Shown here piece by piece: positions 15,011 through 16,616 of a stretch of 16,616 nt of DNA. The notes beneath the pieces are model-generated. The model did not search any database. It saw only the letters and a program-made list of their open reading frames with translations, and was not told the DNA's origin. The position numbers and the translations under genes are program-made. Source of the DNA: an uncultured Alphaproteobacteria bacterium (GTDB taxonomy: Bacteria; Pseudomonadota; Alphaproteobacteria; Rhizobiales; Pleomorphomonadaceae); NCBI GenBank assembly GCA_937900425.1, contig CALCDT010000343.1, positions 1-16,616 on the forward strand. Reading direction: 5' to 3'. How positions within the stretch are numbered: position 1 is the stretch's first letter; each line of letters opens with the position of its first letter.

Positions 15011-16616
15011 ATGACGGACACCCTGCCCGAACGCGAGGCGATGGACTTCGACGTGGTGATCGTCGGCGCCGGTCCCGCCGGGCTTTCCGCCGCGATCCGC
15101 CTCAAGCAGGTCGCCGCCGAGACGGGTGCCGAGATCTCGGTCGTCGTGCTCGAGAAGGGCTCGGAGGTCGGTGCCCACATCCTTTCCGGCGCCGTCATCG
15201 ATCCGGTCGGGCTCGACCGGCTGATCCCCGACTGGCGCGACGATCCCGACGCGCCGCTGAAGACGCCGGTGACCGAGGACCAGTTCCTCGTGCTCGGCCC
15301 GGCCGCGGCGCTGCGGCTGCCGAATTTCGCCCTGCCGAAGCTGATGTCGAACCACGGCAACTACGTCGCCTCGCTCGGCAACGTCTGCCGCTGGCTGGCG
15401 GCGCGGGCCGAGGCGCTCGGCGTCGAGGTCTATCCGGGCTTCGCCGCGGCCGAGGTGCTCTACGACGACGACGGCCGGGTCGTCGGCGTCGCCACCGGCG
15501 ACATGGGCGTCCACCGCGACGGCACGCCGGGGCCGAACTTCCAGCGCGGCATGGAGCTGCGCGGCAAATACGTGCTGATCGGCGAGGGCGTGCGCGGCTC
15601 GCTCGCCAAGGAGCTGATCGCCCGCTTCAACCTCGCCCGCGGCCGCGAGCCGCAGAAATACGGCATCGGCCTCAAGGAGCTCTGGCAGATCGATCCGAAG
15701 AAGCACAAGCCCGGTCTCGTCCAGCATTCCTTCGGCTGGCCGCTCGGCTGGTCGACCGGCGGCGGCAGCTTCCTCTATCACCTCGAGGACAACCAGGTCG
15801 CCGTCGGCTTCGTCGTCCACCTCAACTACGAGAACCCTTATCTCTCGCCGTTCGAGGAGTTCCAGCGGTTCAAGACCCATCCGGTGATCCGCGAAACCTT
15901 CGAAGGCGGCAAGCGCATCTCCTACGGGGCGCGGGCGATCAGCGAGGGCGGATGGCAGTCGGTGCCGAAGCTGACATTCCCCGGCGGCGCCCTGCTCGGC
16001 TGCTCGGCCGGCTTCGTCAACGTGCCGCGGATCAAGGGCAGCCACAACGCGGTGCTGTCGGGCATCGAGGCGGCGGAGGCGGCGGCCGCGGCGCTGGCCG
16101 CGGGCCGTGCCCAGGACGAGCTGACCGCCTACGAGTTCGGCTGGCGCCGCGGCCCGATCGGGCGCGATCTGTGGAAGGTGCGCAACGTCAAGCCGCTGTG
16201 GTCGAAATTCGGCACCCTGCTCGGCATCAAGCTCGGCGGGCTCGACATGTGGATGAACGAGCTGTTCGGCTTCTCGCCGTTCGGCACGCTGAAACACGGC
16301 CGGGCCGACCACGAGACGACCGTCACCAAGAACCACGCGAGGCCGATCGCCTATCCCAAGCCCGACGGCAAGATCAGCTTCGACCGGCTCTCCTCGGTGT
16401 TCCTGTCGAACACCAATCACGAGGAGGACCAGCCCTCCCATCTCAGGCTGCTCGATCCTTCGCTGCAGCGGGCCGAACTCGACCTCTTCACCGGCCCCTC
16501 GCAACGCTATTGCCCGGCCGGGGTCTACGAATGGACCGGCGTCGCGGAGGGGGCGCCGCGCTTCGTGATCAACGCGCAGAACTGCGTCCACTGCAAGACC
16601 TGCGACATCAAGGACC
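15011..16616 (+). CDS. Electron transfer flavoprotein-ubiquinone oxidoreductase, last residues off the window
   Basis: ATG 15011 follows GAGGAGAG at a seven-base spacing, and 535 codons run to the right edge. The FAD-binding GAGPAG is at residues 19-24 within DFDVVIVGAGPAGLSAA, and LEKGSEVGAHILSGAVIDP follows. The iron-sulfur cysteines of the C-terminal ferredoxin-like domain are all present: Cys501 (RYCPAGVYEW) and Cys525, Cys528 and Cys531 (NCVHCKTCDIKD). The enzyme accepts electrons from ETF, reduced by acyl-CoA and N-methyl dehydrogenases, and passes them through FAD and [4Fe-4S] to ubiquinone at the inner membrane. Family length is about 550-560, so only some 20 residues are missing. No ETF subunit genes are in view. 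Confidence 0.97.
   Translation, partial: MTDTLPEREAMDFDVVIVGAGPAGLSAAIRLKQVAAETGAEISVVVLEKGSEVGAHILSGAVIDPVGLDRLIPDWRDDPDAPLKTPVTEDQFLVLGPAAALRLPNFALPKLMSNHGNYVASLGNVCRWLAARAEALGVEVYPGFAAAEVLYDDDGRVVGVATGDMGVHRDGTPGPNFQRGMELRGKYVLIGEGVRGSLAKELIARFNLARGREPQKYGIGLKELWQIDPKKHKPGLVQHSFGWPLGWSTGGGSFLYHLEDNQVAVGFVVHLNYENPYLSPFEEFQRFKTHPVIRETFEGGKRISYGARAISEGGWQSVPKLTFPGGALLGCSAGFVNVPRIKGSHNAVLSGIEAAEAAAAALAAGRAQDELTAYEFGWRRGPIGRDLWKVRNVKPLWSKFGTLLGIKLGGLDMWMNELFGFSPFGTLKHGRADHETTVTKNHARPIAYPKPDGKISFDRLSSVFLSNTNHEEDQPSHLRLLDPSLQRAELDLFTGPSQRYCPAGVYEWTGVAEGAPRFVINAQNCVHCKTCDIKD

Overview
The window is about 70% GC by eye, with strong G/C bias at third codon positions. Its gene set and order are those of an alphaproteobacterium, most likely Hyphomicrobiales (Rhizobiales). 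The polyprenyl synthase / DUF2007 / methyltransferase / S49 peptidase cluster, the UDG type and the TPR-ispE pair all fit that order. I cannot name a genus from sequence alone. Most of the window is ordinary chromosomal housekeeping DNA, and I found no CRISPR array, rRNA, tRNA, insertion sequence or phage gene.

Layout. (1) 1-619, minus: N-terminal two thirds of a MeaB/ArgK-type GTPase that chaperones B12-dependent acyl-CoA mutases. (2) 993-1570, minus: a parDE-type toxin-antitoxin pair with a 4-base overlap and a readable promoter. (3) 1672-4365, minus: pyruvate, phosphate dikinase, with a long leader containing a perfect hairpin and a TGCA-rich dyad. (4) 4935-7635, plus: an exported TPR protein overlapping ispE (MEP isoprenoid pathway). 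(5) 8096-9337, plus: an aminotransferase of the class V fold with unusual motifs, standing alone between a 460-bp leader region and a good intrinsic terminator. (6) 9879-10901, minus: long-chain polyprenyl diphosphate synthase (ubiquinone side chain). (7) 11217-12250, plus: a DUF2007 protein translationally coupled to a TrmN6-like methyltransferase. (8) 12426-13713, plus: an S49 peptidase followed by a 55-residue membrane protein. (9) 13906-14790, minus: a family-4-like uracil-DNA glycosylase lacking two of the four iron-sulfur cysteines. (10) 15011-end, plus: ETF-ubiquinone oxidoreductase, missing only its last few residues.

Several products meet in central and quinone metabolism. IspE supplies isoprenoid precursors, the prenyl synthase builds the quinone tail, and ETF-QO reduces that quinone with electrons from acyl-CoA and amine dehydrogenases. 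PpdK links pyruvate to PEP for gluconeogenesis, and MeaB supports methylmalonyl/ethylmalonyl-CoA mutases. This suits a bacterium growing on organic acids, fatty acids or C1/C2 compounds, but that is inference.

The points most worth a second look are the cysteine-poor UDG, the divergent aminotransferase, the ppdK leader structures and the small membrane protein after the peptidase. None is clearly a new multi-gene system.
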